The position numbers were made by a program, and so were the translations under genes. A DNA stretch of 64,000 nt from Acinetobacter geminorum (lineage in GTDB: Bacteria; Pseudomonadota; Gammaproteobacteria; Pseudomonadales; Moraxellaceae). Each line of letters opens with the position of its first letter. Position 1 is the stretch's first letter. The stretch spans positions 134,052 to 198,051 of the forward strand of contig NZ_JABELE010000009.1 in assembly GCF_013009345.1 (NCBI RefSeq). The letters are read 5' to 3'. Below are positions 33,520 through 43,517 of the stretch, in pieces. Under the pieces are notes generated by a model. The model did no database searches. It was not told the origin of the DNA and saw nothing but the letters and a program-made list of their open reading frames with translations.

Positions 33520-33533
33520 GTACCGATCGGTAC
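33520..33533. promoter_or_regulatory. Palindromic TetR operator
   Basis: GTACCGATCGGTAC is a perfect 14-bp palindrome in the 166-bp gap between the divergent pump operon and tetR. It is 58 bp from the pump start and 96 bp from the tetR start. Confidence 0.75.
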
Positions 33534-33628
33534 TCTACTCTTTAATTAAATTTCCGTCAATTCTCGATTTTGAACTTTTCGATGAGTTACACTTAGAACG
33601 AAATTGCTAAAATTTTTATAAGGTCAAT

Positions 33629-34252
33629 ATGTCTAGTTTAACGAAAGCTCATGAAAAAGATCAAAAAATTCTGGATGCAGCAACAAAGTTTTTTTTGATC
33701 CACGGCTTTAGTGGAACAACGACCGACATGATTCAAAAGGAAGCGGGGGTTTCAAAAGCTACTATGTATGGTTGCTATAAGAATAAAGAAGCGATGTTTG
33801 CAGCGGTGATCGAACGTCAATGTACCAACATGCAAAAACAAATTATTTTAGTTGAGACAAAAGCCGACAATTTACGCTCAGCTCTAACTGAAATTGGAAA
33901 GACCTATTTGTGTTTTATATTATCGCATTCAGGTTTGGCTTTTTTTAGGGTCTGTATTGCAGAAGCTGTAAGATTCCCTGAGTTATCTGAAAAATTCTTT
34001 GAATTAGGTCCACAGCGTCTAGCAAATATCATTGCAGGATATCTAGAAAAATCCGTTAGACAGGGCGAAATTGAATTAAGCTCTTCTTCAGAAGTTGCTG
34101 CGAATATATTTTTATCGTTATTAAGAAGTGATGCTCATCTAAAATGTTTGACGCATCCTGATTATTTAATATCAGAGAATGAAATTAGTACTTGGGTTGA
34201 GTATGCGGTTGATTTGTTTTTAAAAAATATCAATATTAAAAAAAGTATTTAA
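33629..34252 (+). CDS. TetR family regulator of the EmrAB-like pump
   Basis: 207 residues. The N-terminal helix-turn-helix reads GTTTDMIQKEAGVSKATMYG followed by CYKNKEAMF. The C-terminal domain (LSHSGLAFFRVCIAEAVRFP) matches the AefR/TetR_C_11-like group often found with MFS pumps. The divergent arrangement and the operator support repression of the pump and of itself. An AAGGTC ribosome-binding site precedes the ATG. Confidence 0.85.
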   Translation: MSSLTKAHEKDQKILDAATKFFLIHGFSGTTTDMIQKEAGVSKATMYGCYKNKEAMFAAVIERQCTNMQKQIILVETKADNLRSALTEIGKTYLCFILSHSGLAFFRVCIAEAVRFPELSEKFFELGPQRLANIIAGYLEKSVRQGEIELSSSSEVAANIFLSLLRSDAHLKCLTHPDYLISENEISTWVEYAVDLFLKNINIKKSI

Positions 34253-34345
34253 AATCACTCTAGGACAAAAAGATCCAAGTGCTGTGAATATTATTACTCA
34301 GTTAAAACTGATAAATAGAAAAGCCCTCAATATTCAGGATGTTTC

Positions 34346-35233
34346 TTATATATTCTTAATATCTACTGACGGAGAAACCCCAAAAAAACGTTTATATTCT
34401 CTAGAAAATTGCGACAAACTTTCATAACCGACTTGCATGCTGGTAGATGAAATGTCATATTCTTCGGTCATTAATAAACGCCGTGCTTCGGTCAACCTCA
34501 TTCTCTTTTGATATTGTAAGGGACTCATGGAAGTTATATCCCTAAAATGTTGATGAAAACTTGATGCACTCATCCCCATTGTGCTTGCCAGTTCTTCAAC
34601 ACTAAATGATTTTGCAAAATTTGTTTTCAGCCATTCAATCGCTTTCACAATTCGATGCCCTGTAGTGCCTGCCGCTACAATACGTTTAAGTCGATCGCCT
34701 TGTGGGCTCATCAATAAACGATAAAAAATTTCCTTAATAATAAGAGGAGACAAGATGGGAATGTCTTGTGGCGTATCTAGTAGTTTTATTAACCGTATAA
34801 ACGCATCATTCAGCTCTGAATTGACTACTCCAACCGCCATTCCTTTTTTCTCAGTATTTACATCTTTAAAAGGAATATGCGCCTCAAGCATGATTTGGGC
34901 GAGTACATACGGGTCTAGGCGTAACACGATTGAAAGATAAGGTCGTTCAACTGAAGCTTCAAGAACCTGAGCAATTACAGGCAAATCAATTGCAGTAAAA
35001 AGGAAATGGTTAGAGTCGTACGTATAGGTTTCTTCGCTAAGAATCACCTGTTTTTTTCCTTGAGCAATCATACATAGACTGGCATCCATCATGCTGCTAC
35101 TTGGTTGGGTCAATGTCTCTGCACGATATAAAGTCAGTCCCATAATAGCTGTTTCGAATGTACCTTTTTCTCGGGTCCATTGATTGACAAGTTGAGCTAA
35201 TTCTTGATTACTGTCTAGAGACCTATTCGCCAT
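34346..35233 (-). CDS. AraC family regulator (cupin N-terminal)
   Basis: 295 residues. The N-terminal AraC_N-type cupin part (SSMMDASLCMIAQGKKQVIL) is followed by two C-terminal helix-turn-helices (FSVEELASTMGMSASSFHQH, SSTSMQVGYESLSQFSREYK). It is divergent from the zinc alcohol dehydrogenase. This pairing is common, and the regulator probably activates that gene in response to an aldehyde or similar stress. The 287-bp gap has no obvious dyad. Confidence 0.85.
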   Translation of the reverse strand: MANRSLDSNQELAQLVNQWTREKGTFETAIMGLTLYRAETLTQPSSSMMDASLCMIAQGKKQVILSEETYTYDSNHFLFTAIDLPVIAQVLEASVERPYLSIVLRLDPYVLAQIMLEAHIPFKDVNTEKKGMAVGVVNSELNDAFIRLIKLLDTPQDIPILSPLIIKEIFYRLLMSPQGDRLKRIVAAGTTGHRIVKAIEWLKTNFAKSFSVEELASTMGMSASSFHQHFRDITSMSPLQYQKRMRLTEARRLLMTEEYDISSTSMQVGYESLSQFSREYKRFFGVSPSVDIKNI

Positions 35234-35520
35234 TCAGATTCTACCGATTACCCTCTGTGTTTTTATTGTAGGCATTTCAAATAAGAAAAATAGTGAGAAG
35301 TACAACAATTCGGAGGATTAGGCAAATCTGTGAGAGGAATAGAACAACACTCTACAACTTTCATTTTTATACTGAGGAACATGGCAAAAAACTGATTGAT
35401 TCAATTTTGCTGGATCACCGTTCCCAAAACGTATTCATGGGTTTTCAAAATCAATAGCCATTAATGAATATCCAGTGAAGGAATCATTTCTATTTAAACA
35501 TTAAACACGAGAGAAAAAAT

Positions 35521-36573
35521 ATGACAACTGAAGTTTTAGGTTATGCCGCGCTGTCATCAGAAACTCCTTTAGTTCCGTTTAAATTTGAACGTAGAACCCC
35601 ACGTGAAGATGATGTTGTTATTCAAATTGAATACTGTGGTGTTTGCCATTCCGATCTACACCAAGCTAAAAATGATTGGGGATTTAGTGCTTATCCTTTA
35701 GTTCCGGGTCATGAAATTGTCGGGCGTGTCACCTCAATTGGCCCTAAAGTCACAAAGTATAAAGTTGGTGATTTAGTGGGCATTGGCTGTATGGTCGACT
35801 CATGCCGTACTTGTTCTGCTTGTCATTCAGGGTTAGAGCAATATTGTGAAGAAGGTAACATCCAGACTTATGGCGGCGTAGATCGCCATGACCAACGCCC
35901 AACTTATGGTGGATATTCACAAAGCATTACCTGTAGCCAAGATTTTGTATTAAAAGTACCTGAAAATCTGGATGCTCAAGCTGTGCCACCACTGCTTTGT
36001 GCTGGCATTACCACTTGGTCGCCACTACGTCACTGGAATGTTGGCAAAGGTAGTAAAGTCGCTGTAGTGGGGTTAGGTGGTTTAGGGCACATGGCAATTA
36101 AACTTGCCAATGCTCTAGGCGCTGAAGTGACATTATTTACCCGCTCAGCAAACAAAGAACAGGATGCAAAACAACTTGGCGCACATCATGTTGTGTTATC
36201 AACAGATGACACTCAAATGAAATCAGTATTAAATCAATTTGATCTAATTGTTGATACTGTGCCTTATGACCATGATTTAAAGCCTTATATTCCAACTTTA
36301 GCTTTAAATGGAACCATTGTGTTGGTTGGATATTTAGGTGAAATTAGCGCAAATTCAGTACCTATGATTTTAGGGAGAAAATCAATTGCAGGGTCGGTCA
36401 TTGGTGGAATTAAAGAAACACAAGAGCTACTCGATTTTTGTGGTGAGCATAATATTGTTTCTGAAGTTGAGATGATTGATATGAAAAATATTAACGGAGC
36501 TTTTGAGCGTATGTTAAAGAGCGATGTGAAGTATCGTTTTGTGATTGATATGAAAACACTGTCTGAAGATTAA
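35521..36573 (+). CDS. Zinc-dependent NAD(P) alcohol dehydrogenase (CAD/YahK type)
   Basis: 350 residues. Catalytic zinc ligands are visible at Cys42 (GVCHSDLHQA) and His64-Glu65 (VPGHEIVG), with a further Cys in LLCAGITTW. The structural zinc cluster is DSCRTCSACHSGLEQYC. The Rossmann motif is GLGGLGHMAIK. This is the cinnamyl-alcohol-dehydrogenase-like aldehyde reductase group. NADP preference is likely by family but not certain. The ATG follows GAGAGAAAAAAT. Confidence 0.88.
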   Translation: MTTEVLGYAALSSETPLVPFKFERRTPREDDVVIQIEYCGVCHSDLHQAKNDWGFSAYPLVPGHEIVGRVTSIGPKVTKYKVGDLVGIGCMVDSCRTCSACHSGLEQYCEEGNIQTYGGVDRHDQRPTYGGYSQSITCSQDFVLKVPENLDAQAVPPLLCAGITTWSPLRHWNVGKGSKVAVVGLGGLGHMAIKLANALGAEVTLFTRSANKEQDAKQLGAHHVVLSTDDTQMKSVLNQFDLIVDTVPYDHDLKPYIPTLALNGTIVLVGYLGEISANSVPMILGRKSIAGSVIGGIKETQELLDFCGEHNIVSEVEMIDMKNINGAFERMLKSDVKYRFVIDMKTLSED

Positions 36574-36645
36574 TTTAGTAGTTATTTTCGGCTGTGCATA
36601 CTATGCGTAGTGTGCACAGCTCAAAAGTTTAATACCAATGTGAGT

Positions 36646-37989
36646 TTATGATTTAGACGGGATGTATTTACGCATAGCAAAGATAAATAGCGTAAATAAA
36701 ATACTAAAACCAAAAACAGGTAAGCTAAGCCCTAACACGATTCCCACCAATATTAACCATATTTTTTGTGAACCAGTTGCACGATTCCAAATCAATAAGC
36801 TTTGACCAACAAAGTGAGTTGTCATGAGTTTTAAATTCGAGTTTTTAAACGCAGCTCTATATCCGTAAATAATCATAATACACAGTGCGGAAGCATAAAG
36901 TGCCAGTATCAATTGATTTATCCAACCAAATAAAACCCCGATATGGGCATCAACTCCCCAACGAGTGAGTTTTGCCACTAACGAGTAGTCTTTAAACGCA
37001 AGTTGATCGATGACTTTGTGTTGTTCCATATCAATGGCGATACTGTCTGCTTGAGTTGGCCATTTGCGCTGAATTTCGGCTACAGTCCAAGCTTGATTTC
37101 CACTAGTCGGTGATTTGATTTGTATTTGTGCTGCATCAATACCATGTGCTCTAGCGATTGAAAGAGCAGTATCGTACTCAGTCGAAACAATATTTAAATT
37201 AAGATTTTCACTATGAGGCATCTCGTGATGTTCATGGTGCATCACTGTAGGTAAATTATCTGTTTGAAGGGAAGTTGCTAATGTTGGCGTTTGCCAGTTA
37301 AGCCACTGACGAGCAACTCGAATATTATCTCCAGCCCACTGGGACCATGTAAGCCCCGTAATGGCGATTATTAATAAGAGAGGAAATAGACCTAAACCCA
37401 ATGTGCTATGCCATCTTAATAATCTATTTTTTTGTGTCTGTCTAATTTTAAGATTTTGACGGCGTTTCCACCAATTATAAAGTCCGGTTAAAGTCAAAAT
37501 TGCTAACCAGCTTGCAGCCAGTTCACTATAAAAGCGCCCCCATTTTCCTAGTAATAAATTGCTATGTAACTGGTCGAGCGTAGTTCGAAATGGCAGAACC
37601 CCACTGGTACCATAAACCGCTAGATGACCTTTGGCTTTAAGTGTAAAAGGATCAATAAAAACGGCTTCACTTGTAAAAGCGTGGATAGGGTCTGAAAAAA
37701 TTACACGTGTTGTCTGATCAGAGCTAGGAGCTGGCCTAACTTCAATCACCTGTGCAGACTTTGGCATTACTTGCTTTGCAGCTTCAATTTGCTGGCTCAG
37801 CTTATGTGGTGGTTGCTTCAATGGCTCAACGTATAGAACATCTTTATAAATCGCTTGTTCAAGTTGAGGTGTAATCGCATAGAGTAAGCCGGTGAATGCT
37901 GCGACCAATATAAATGGTGCAATAAAAAAACCGGCATAAATATGAATTAAACGGTAAAGACTACGCCAGAAAGATGATTGGGTCAGCAT
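36646..37989 (-). CDS. PepSY-associated membrane protein
   Basis: 447 residues with four membrane segments and the PepSY-TM layout: an N-terminal LIHIYAGFFIAPFILVAAFT helix, a periplasmic PepSY domain, central helices (LAAWS-like LAASWLAILTLTGLYNWWK; LGLGLFPLLLIIAITGLTWS) and C-terminal helices. His residues in helices could ligate haem as proposed for this family (ferric-siderophore reductase-like). It lies near a multicopper oxidase and a siderophore-type importer, so an iron or copper redox role is plausible. Confidence 0.75.
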   Translation of the reverse strand: MLTQSSFWRSLYRLIHIYAGFFIAPFILVAAFTGLLYAITPQLEQAIYKDVLYVEPLKQPPHKLSQQIEAAKQVMPKSAQVIEVRPAPSSDQTTRVIFSDPIHAFTSEAVFIDPFTLKAKGHLAVYGTSGVLPFRTTLDQLHSNLLLGKWGRFYSELAASWLAILTLTGLYNWWKRRQNLKIRQTQKNRLLRWHSTLGLGLFPLLLIIAITGLTWSQWAGDNIRVARQWLNWQTPTLATSLQTDNLPTVMHHEHHEMPHSENLNLNIVSTEYDTALSIARAHGIDAAQIQIKSPTSGNQAWTVAEIQRKWPTQADSIAIDMEQHKVIDQLAFKDYSLVAKLTRWGVDAHIGVLFGWINQLILALYASALCIMIIYGYRAAFKNSNLKLMTTHFVGQSLLIWNRATGSQKIWLILVGIVLGLSLPVFGFSILFTLFIFAMRKYIPSKS

Positions 37990-38290
37990 CGGAAGTTAAT
38001 GTCTATCAGATTTTGGGCTGGATTATAACGAGTTATTTATTTTAATGTTGATTGTGCAGTAACCACTATTAAATTATTTGAGTAGCTCTGATGTGCACTT
38101 TTTAAGCCAATAATTAAATGGTTTTTATTGCTTGGTAAATTTTATACCTTTTTCTATTTACTATTTAAGACTTTATTTGATAACTCTACAACTTATAATT
38201 CAAACTGTTTTGCTTCCTTATTAGTATTAAAAAACCGCTTATTTTAATATAAGCGGTTTTATTAGAATAAAGTTTTACTGCAGTCCAGAA
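37990..38290. other. Intergenic region after the copper-enzyme genes
   Basis: About 300 bp. It holds the minus-strand terminator of the multicopper oxidase operon (38226-38260) and the promoter space of the PepSY gene. A stretch near 38140-38215 weakly resembles 42325-42415. Confidence 0.4.
38226..38260 (-). terminator. Terminator of tyrosinase/multicopper oxidase operon
   Basis: AAAACCGCTTA (38231-38241) pairs with TAAGCGGTTTT (38250-38260). The minus-strand product ends in a T run. Confidence 0.75.
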
Positions 38291-40255
38291 CTAGTGATGG
38301 CCTTGTGAAACTCCACCATTTCCATCAGGAAGAGTAATTCGAATATTTTGCATCATGCCTTGATCTTCATGATCCAAAATATGGCAGTGCAATACAAAGT
38401 CACCGATGTAGCGTTGGTACTTGGTTCTCACAATGACTTTATAACTGGCTCCTTGTACGTTTTTAACCCAGATTGTATCTTTCCATGTCCCTTTTAGACC
38501 ACGATATTGTGGATCAGGTGCAGCCGTTTTGTCATAGTCATCCACGGCATTTATATCACTGACATCTTTACCGTTAGGGTCATACACTGCTACGACTTGA
38601 AATGGGTTTACATGAATATGAAAAGGATGGCTAGCTAATTTAGAGGTGAGTATCCATTCATCGGTTTTGCCTAACTCGAGCGTACGGTCAATTCGATCTG
38701 GTTGATACGGTTTTCCATTCACCAGAAACTGAACTGGATCAGCATTTGTATCAATATTAAATTCTAAAAATTGTTTATACGGTGTAGTTGGTAAGTCCTG
38801 ATGAGGAACAAAATGACTAAGCTTCAGATTTTGTTGTAAATCTTGAAGAACTGCGGGACGCATATCTGGGGCAATATTTCGGTATGCATTATTGCTTAAA
38901 GCCGTTGTTAAAGACTGCGTAGCAGAGCTGGCTTTATTGACTTGAACTATACCGAGTAAGTGCTTCTGTGAAAGTGTACGGTCCACGTTAGCAGAAGCCG
39001 AAGCCGCTTCATCAATTAAACAATAACGACCTTCTTGAGGGAATTGAATTAATGCGTCATAACGATAACCTGGTTGAAAGACTGTTACTGTTTTGTCCAT
39101 AACTTGTTTGAGAGTTAGACCGTCGGCTGCGATGATGTGTTGACTCACAATAGGTCCTGTACAACTTTCACTTAATAATTTCTTTTCACCCATTGGTGTT
39201 AAATTGAGTTTGGATGGAATATTTTGCATTTGACGAACGCTTAAGTTGATACTATCGCGAACACCTGCATGTACCATCCGCCAACGCTCAACTTGTCCTG
39301 CAACCGCTTGAGTGATGAAGGGTTGAACTTCTCCATTGATGCTCGTATATCGTCCTGATTTTCCCCAATCGCCGGGGCCAAAACCCTGATAATCTCTAAT
39401 TTCACCAATTTGATTGTTTTGGCAAATATAGTTGCCATTTTGATCGGTTTCGATTTTTCCGTTAGCATCGTAGCAAGCATATTGGATTTGCTGAAAAACC
39501 AGAGTTCTTTCTTTAAAACCATAAGTGAGTAAATCTAAATCACCTGACTTATTTGGGGTAGGCTGGCGATATCCACGAATAATTAACGCACCCGCCATAC
39601 CACTTGCAACTTGAATCGCGGTTGAACCATGTCGATGTGGATGGTACCAAAATGTTCCGGCTGGATGATCGGATGGAATGTTGTATTCATATTGGAAATT
39701 AACACCCGGATTAATCGAAATTAAAACGTTATCACTATTTCCTGCTGGGTTAATCCATAAACCGTGAGTGTGCATGTTAGTGCCATCAAAACAATGTGGT
39801 TTATTCACATCAAAATGATCGCCAGTACAACTTGGGTCTTTAGGAAATTTTTTGTGAGTAATCGGGTCTGTATCAAGTTGATTATCTAAGTTTGCTCGTA
39901 CAGTTTCTCCCGGAAATATTTCAATCGTCGGAGCAATATAAGGCGTATTGGGCTGTGTATTTGTACCTTGATAACTACGTAAAAGGACTTCGTCATAACG
40001 ATTTGTCGCTGGGTTCCAAAGTCTGTTCCTCGTTTTTTTAACTTCCCATGTAAACAATGCTTCATTTGAAGATTGCATTTGTGGAGCGTTTGTTGGTGAC
40101 GTAGTAGATTTAGGTTTGGCAATTAATGCGACATGATTACGCGCAACAGCCATATCGGGTGGGTCTTCTAATATACGTTCAGAAGTATCATTTGCTGATA
40201 CACACCAACTCACTAAGGTTAGAGGTATGCATAATATTAAATGAGCTATTTTCAT
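38291..40255 (-). CDS. Exported multicopper oxidase
   Basis: 654 residues with a signal peptide (LILCIPLTLVSWCVSA). All copper motifs are present: MHTHGLWINP and WYHPHRHGS (type 2/3), HPFHIHVNPF near 543, and HCHILDHEDQGMM near 623 with the type 1 Cys and the axial Met. It would oxidise phenols or metal ions in the periplasm or outside, reducing O2 to water. A large insert between domains 1 and 2 includes CYDANGKIETDQNGNYICQN. It is 43 bp downstream of the tyrosinase gene on the same strand and ends with a terminator, so the two form an operon. Confidence 0.88.
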   Translation of the reverse strand: MKIAHLILCIPLTLVSWCVSANDTSERILEDPPDMAVARNHVALIAKPKSTTSPTNAPQMQSSNEALFTWEVKKTRNRLWNPATNRYDEVLLRSYQGTNTQPNTPYIAPTIEIFPGETVRANLDNQLDTDPITHKKFPKDPSCTGDHFDVNKPHCFDGTNMHTHGLWINPAGNSDNVLISINPGVNFQYEYNIPSDHPAGTFWYHPHRHGSTAIQVASGMAGALIIRGYRQPTPNKSGDLDLLTYGFKERTLVFQQIQYACYDANGKIETDQNGNYICQNNQIGEIRDYQGFGPGDWGKSGRYTSINGEVQPFITQAVAGQVERWRMVHAGVRDSINLSVRQMQNIPSKLNLTPMGEKKLLSESCTGPIVSQHIIAADGLTLKQVMDKTVTVFQPGYRYDALIQFPQEGRYCLIDEAASASANVDRTLSQKHLLGIVQVNKASSATQSLTTALSNNAYRNIAPDMRPAVLQDLQQNLKLSHFVPHQDLPTTPYKQFLEFNIDTNADPVQFLVNGKPYQPDRIDRTLELGKTDEWILTSKLASHPFHIHVNPFQVVAVYDPNGKDVSDINAVDDYDKTAAPDPQYRGLKGTWKDTIWVKNVQGASYKVIVRTKYQRYIGDFVLHCHILDHEDQGMMQNIRITLPDGNGGVSQGHH

Positions 40256-40298
40256 AATGAATATAGGCCTGAAAAAATCAGGCCTCTCCCTTAAATTA

Positions 40299-41846
40299 TT
40301 ATTTTGAAGTTTCTAAGCGAACCTGAGAAATACTCAAGCCTTGAGAGCTTAATTTTTCTTTCACTTGATCAAGCGTTAAATCAGTAGCAACAAACTGAAC
40401 CTCTAAGTCTTCAGCAGGCATGCCTAATTGCTTAACCTGATCACTAACTTGATAAACCAATTGACCAATATGACCTGGGTGCCCGCCGTGGTCATGATCT
40501 AACACACCGAAGTAGTTAATTGTGGCAACATAAATTTTTTGGTCAGGTTTATTTTTTGGAGATAGATAAATCTTATAGGTTAGATTTGGATTACCAATCA
40601 TTTGGACATTATCTAATATTAAATAGGTTTGTCCTGATGAAAGCGTTGTTTGAGTAAGTTGACTTGAGTTCTCTAAGAAACTTGCAGTTTGAGGGGCTAA
40701 AGCTACTTTTTGAGTTACACCCATAAGCTTAATGCTTTTATTACTGCTAACTGGTTTATGATTCATTTTAAATAGGTTTGCTTTTTCAGCACCTTTACTA
40801 CTCATGACCGTAGCTTCAACTTTACAAGCATTTTCATTGGTATATCGCACTGGAATTTTACCGGGGGTGAATACATCAGCAATTGTCATAGTAACTTTAT
40901 TGCCGTTTTCATCTGCAAATGTATATCGGGTGTCATACCAACTATCTGGCATACCTAAATTTTTCTTGGCCCATTCAAGCGTAATCGGTTGCCCATTCGC
41001 TTTTTTATTTAGCCAGCATTGCCACAAGCGATCTATATTTGCATGGTGCATATAAAATACGGGGTCTAAGCCTGCAATAGGTACAAAGCCCATATCAGGC
41101 AATACACAGTTTTTACCTACTGCACAGTGCATTACACCATGGGGTTGGGATTGTAACTGGTTAGAGAAATCTTTGAAGTTATCCCATTTAAAGGCTTGAG
41201 CAGCGCTGGCATTATCTGGATCTATGGCGCTGATGTTGGTATTTAAACCCGGGGTACGGAACTGATCATATAAAGTACCAGCCTGTTTACCGCGGACCAA
41301 TTTAGGCAGTGCTAAGCCTTGACCATTAGCAGCTTTTTCTTCGTAATAGTCCCAATAAGGAAGTGAATAATCTTGTCCAACATATTTACGTACCGTTCGC
41401 TCATAAAAATAAAGCATCATACGGTGCCACGGTAAGAAATTTAGATTGCCATGTTGGCATGTACCCCAAACTTCATCGGTAAAGCCATCATTTGGGACTG
41501 GTGAATTTTGAATATGCTTATAGTAACTGTCACATACTGCTTTACTATATACCTGTAAACACTGGGGCATACGGTATTGATTAACATAGTAATCTTTGTC
41601 TGTTGCATGTGTACCTGTACCAAAATAGCCATGCGTATTGGCCCAGTAATTAAAGCTTGTACGAAACTCGGGTGATAAGGGGGGAGCATTATTATTTGCC
41701 CGCATTTTTTCCAAACCTTTTTGTAATGCACTTACTTTGGCTGGATCTTTTGCAAACTCCGTCGCACTCATTCGTAGTGAGTCAGCATGGGTTGTTAAGC
41801 TCATGCTAAATAATAGAGTGCCTAAAATATAATAATTTCTCTTCAT
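40299..41846 (-). CDS. Exported tyrosinase-family type 3 copper protein
   Basis: 515 residues with a Sec signal peptide (YILGTLLFSMSLTTHADS). CuA ligands are seen as His72, His132 and His141 (CQHGNLNFLPWHRMMLYFYE). CuB ligands are His236, His240 and His267 or His268 (PHGVMHCAV, DPVFYMHHANIDRLWQCW). The catalytic core covers about 60-290, and the C-terminal 200 residues form an extra beta domain (LSPKNKPDQKIYVATINYFG, GGHPGHIGQLVY). Tyrosinases oxidise phenols to o-quinones, and with the neighbouring oxidase this suggests melanin-like or catechol chemistry outside the cell. The natural substrate is unknown. Confidence 0.88.
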   Translation of the reverse strand: MKRNYYILGTLLFSMSLTTHADSLRMSATEFAKDPAKVSALQKGLEKMRANNNAPPLSPEFRTSFNYWANTHGYFGTGTHATDKDYYVNQYRMPQCLQVYSKAVCDSYYKHIQNSPVPNDGFTDEVWGTCQHGNLNFLPWHRMMLYFYERTVRKYVGQDYSLPYWDYYEEKAANGQGLALPKLVRGKQAGTLYDQFRTPGLNTNISAIDPDNASAAQAFKWDNFKDFSNQLQSQPHGVMHCAVGKNCVLPDMGFVPIAGLDPVFYMHHANIDRLWQCWLNKKANGQPITLEWAKKNLGMPDSWYDTRYTFADENGNKVTMTIADVFTPGKIPVRYTNENACKVEATVMSSKGAEKANLFKMNHKPVSSNKSIKLMGVTQKVALAPQTASFLENSSQLTQTTLSSGQTYLILDNVQMIGNPNLTYKIYLSPKNKPDQKIYVATINYFGVLDHDHGGHPGHIGQLVYQVSDQVKQLGMPAEDLEVQFVATDLTLDQVKEKLSSQGLSISQVRLETSK

Positions 41847-42495
41847 GTTCTTAAATCCTTGTCATGTTTAATGTTCTTATATTTGATTATTTGTAATGTA
41901 TGAATTTACCCTTGTTTTGGATAATTCTTAACCTAATCTAGCATATAAAATAGTTTTTATTAAAGTTTTATGTTTAATATTAATAATGAAAAAACTTAAT
42001 TTTAAATCGTGTAATTTTTTAGAAAAACTTAATTATTTAATATATGTTTAATGTGGTTCTATTGAGGATTAAAATAAAAATTTAATTATATTTTTATGTA
42101 ATGTGTTTTGTTTTTTAATTTTGTAGTTATGAAGTCTCATTATTTTTCTGGATTAAATTTTTTAAATATTAAAGCTAAAACTTTCTGATTAAATTTAAAT
42201 ATTGAAAAGTAAGTGATTTCAGTTGAATGGTTTAAAGAAAATTTTAAATATTTTGGAAATGGCTATTCATTTTTCGAGTTTTAAAAATCACAATCACATG
42301 ATTATTAAGTTTATTTTGTAATTCTGGCATTTTTATTGCTTAATTACTCTTATCTTTAGTACACCATTTGATTTACTAACTTATAAATGATGATTCAAAC
42401 CGTCTTGCTCACTTATGGTGTGTTTTTCACATGAAAAATGCACCAAATAGACACGTCTTTTTATTTTGCACTGTATTTGTGCGTTGGGTGCCGTA
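41847..42495. other. 649-bp A+T-rich divergent intergenic region
   Basis: Very A+T-rich, with no ORF of coding character. It holds promoters for the tyrosinase operon and the ABC-importer operon. The 42325-42415 part weakly resembles the sequence near 38140-38215 on the other side of the copper-enzyme block. Confidence 0.45.
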
Positions 42496-43515
42496 ATGAA
42501 GTTATTCGCTTTATTACTCACTTTACTCATTCTATGTGGATGTTCTTCATCTGAACAAAGTGGTAATGCGCAGGAAAAGTTAGCAGCCCATTCTATATGT
42601 GTCTTCGATAATACAAATACAAAAGTCTGTGTAGCCAAACCCGCCCAAAGAATAGTTTCTCTATTTGAGTCGGGTTTAGATGGCTTATATATGCTAGGGC
42701 AAGGTCATAAAGTGATTGGCATACCAGCCGAAGTATACATCCAGCCTTTATTATTTAATGCCTACTCAAAAATAGATAAGCGTATCGCCAATAAGCAGCT
42801 TGCGACGCCTTCACAAGGGGCAAATGCAACCAATATTGAAAGTCTTGTGTTGTTAAAACCTGATCTGGTGATTGTAGGGAGCGGGCAGACTCAAACAATT
42901 GAACTGTTACGGCAGTTCGGCATTGCTGTATATGTCATGGAGTCCAGTACCTACCAGCAAGTAAAAGAAGAACTTTCTGAAATTGCTATTCTGAGCGGTG
43001 CCCAAAAGCGAGCTCAAGAAATTTTAAATTTCTCTGATGAAATTGTGGCGGAGGTCGCAGCCAAAACCGCACGTCAGCCAAATAAACAATCGATTTACTA
43101 TGCTTGGTCTGGTGGCCGAATTTTTTCTACCTCGGGACGTCAGTCGATTACCAATGATTTTATTGAGCTGGCGGGTGCGTACAACATTGTTCAGACCAAT
43201 ACGAATCAACCCAATGTAAATCCCGAGACTTTAATTGAATGGAACCCCGACAATATTGTGCTTTGGAATACTAACCCCCAACTGATTTATGAACGAAAAG
43301 AATTACAGGGTTTAAGTGCCGTGCAAAACCGAAAGGTATTTAATTTGAGTCCTGCATTTGTATATAACCCACACACCATCAAAATTATTATTACGGCGAT
43401 TTATTTGAATCATAGTATTTATCCCGAAAACTCCGATTTACCTGTAAGTGCTTTACAACAGCGCATTTTAACTAAGTTGTATGGTGAGCACCTTGCAAAA
43501 ACGTTGGTGCAATAA
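42496..43515 (+). CDS. Siderophore/cobalamin-type ABC substrate-binding lipoprotein
   Basis: 339 residues. MKLFALLLTLLILCGCSSSE is a lipoprotein signal with lipobox L-C-G-C. The mature part has the class III periplasmic-binding pattern: RIVSLFESGLDGLYMLGQGH, NIESLVLLKPDLVIVG and FNLSPAFVYNPHT. Ligands of this family are iron chelates, haem or cobalamin; the sequence does not decide which. The first gene of a compact importer operon. I chose the ATG at 42496 because it opens the signal peptide. Confidence 0.85.
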   Translation: MKLFALLLTLLILCGCSSSEQSGNAQEKLAAHSICVFDNTNTKVCVAKPAQRIVSLFESGLDGLYMLGQGHKVIGIPAEVYIQPLLFNAYSKIDKRIANKQLATPSQGANATNIESLVLLKPDLVIVGSGQTQTIELLRQFGIAVYVMESSTYQQVKEELSEIAILSGAQKRAQEILNFSDEIVAEVAAKTARQPNKQSIYYAWSGGRIFSTSGRQSITNDFIELAGAYNIVQTNTNQPNVNPETLIEWNPDNIVLWNTNPQLIYERKELQGLSAVQNRKVFNLSPAFVYNPHTIKIIITAIYLNHSIYPENSDLPVSALQQRILTKLYGEHLAKTLVQ

Positions 43516-43517
43516 AT

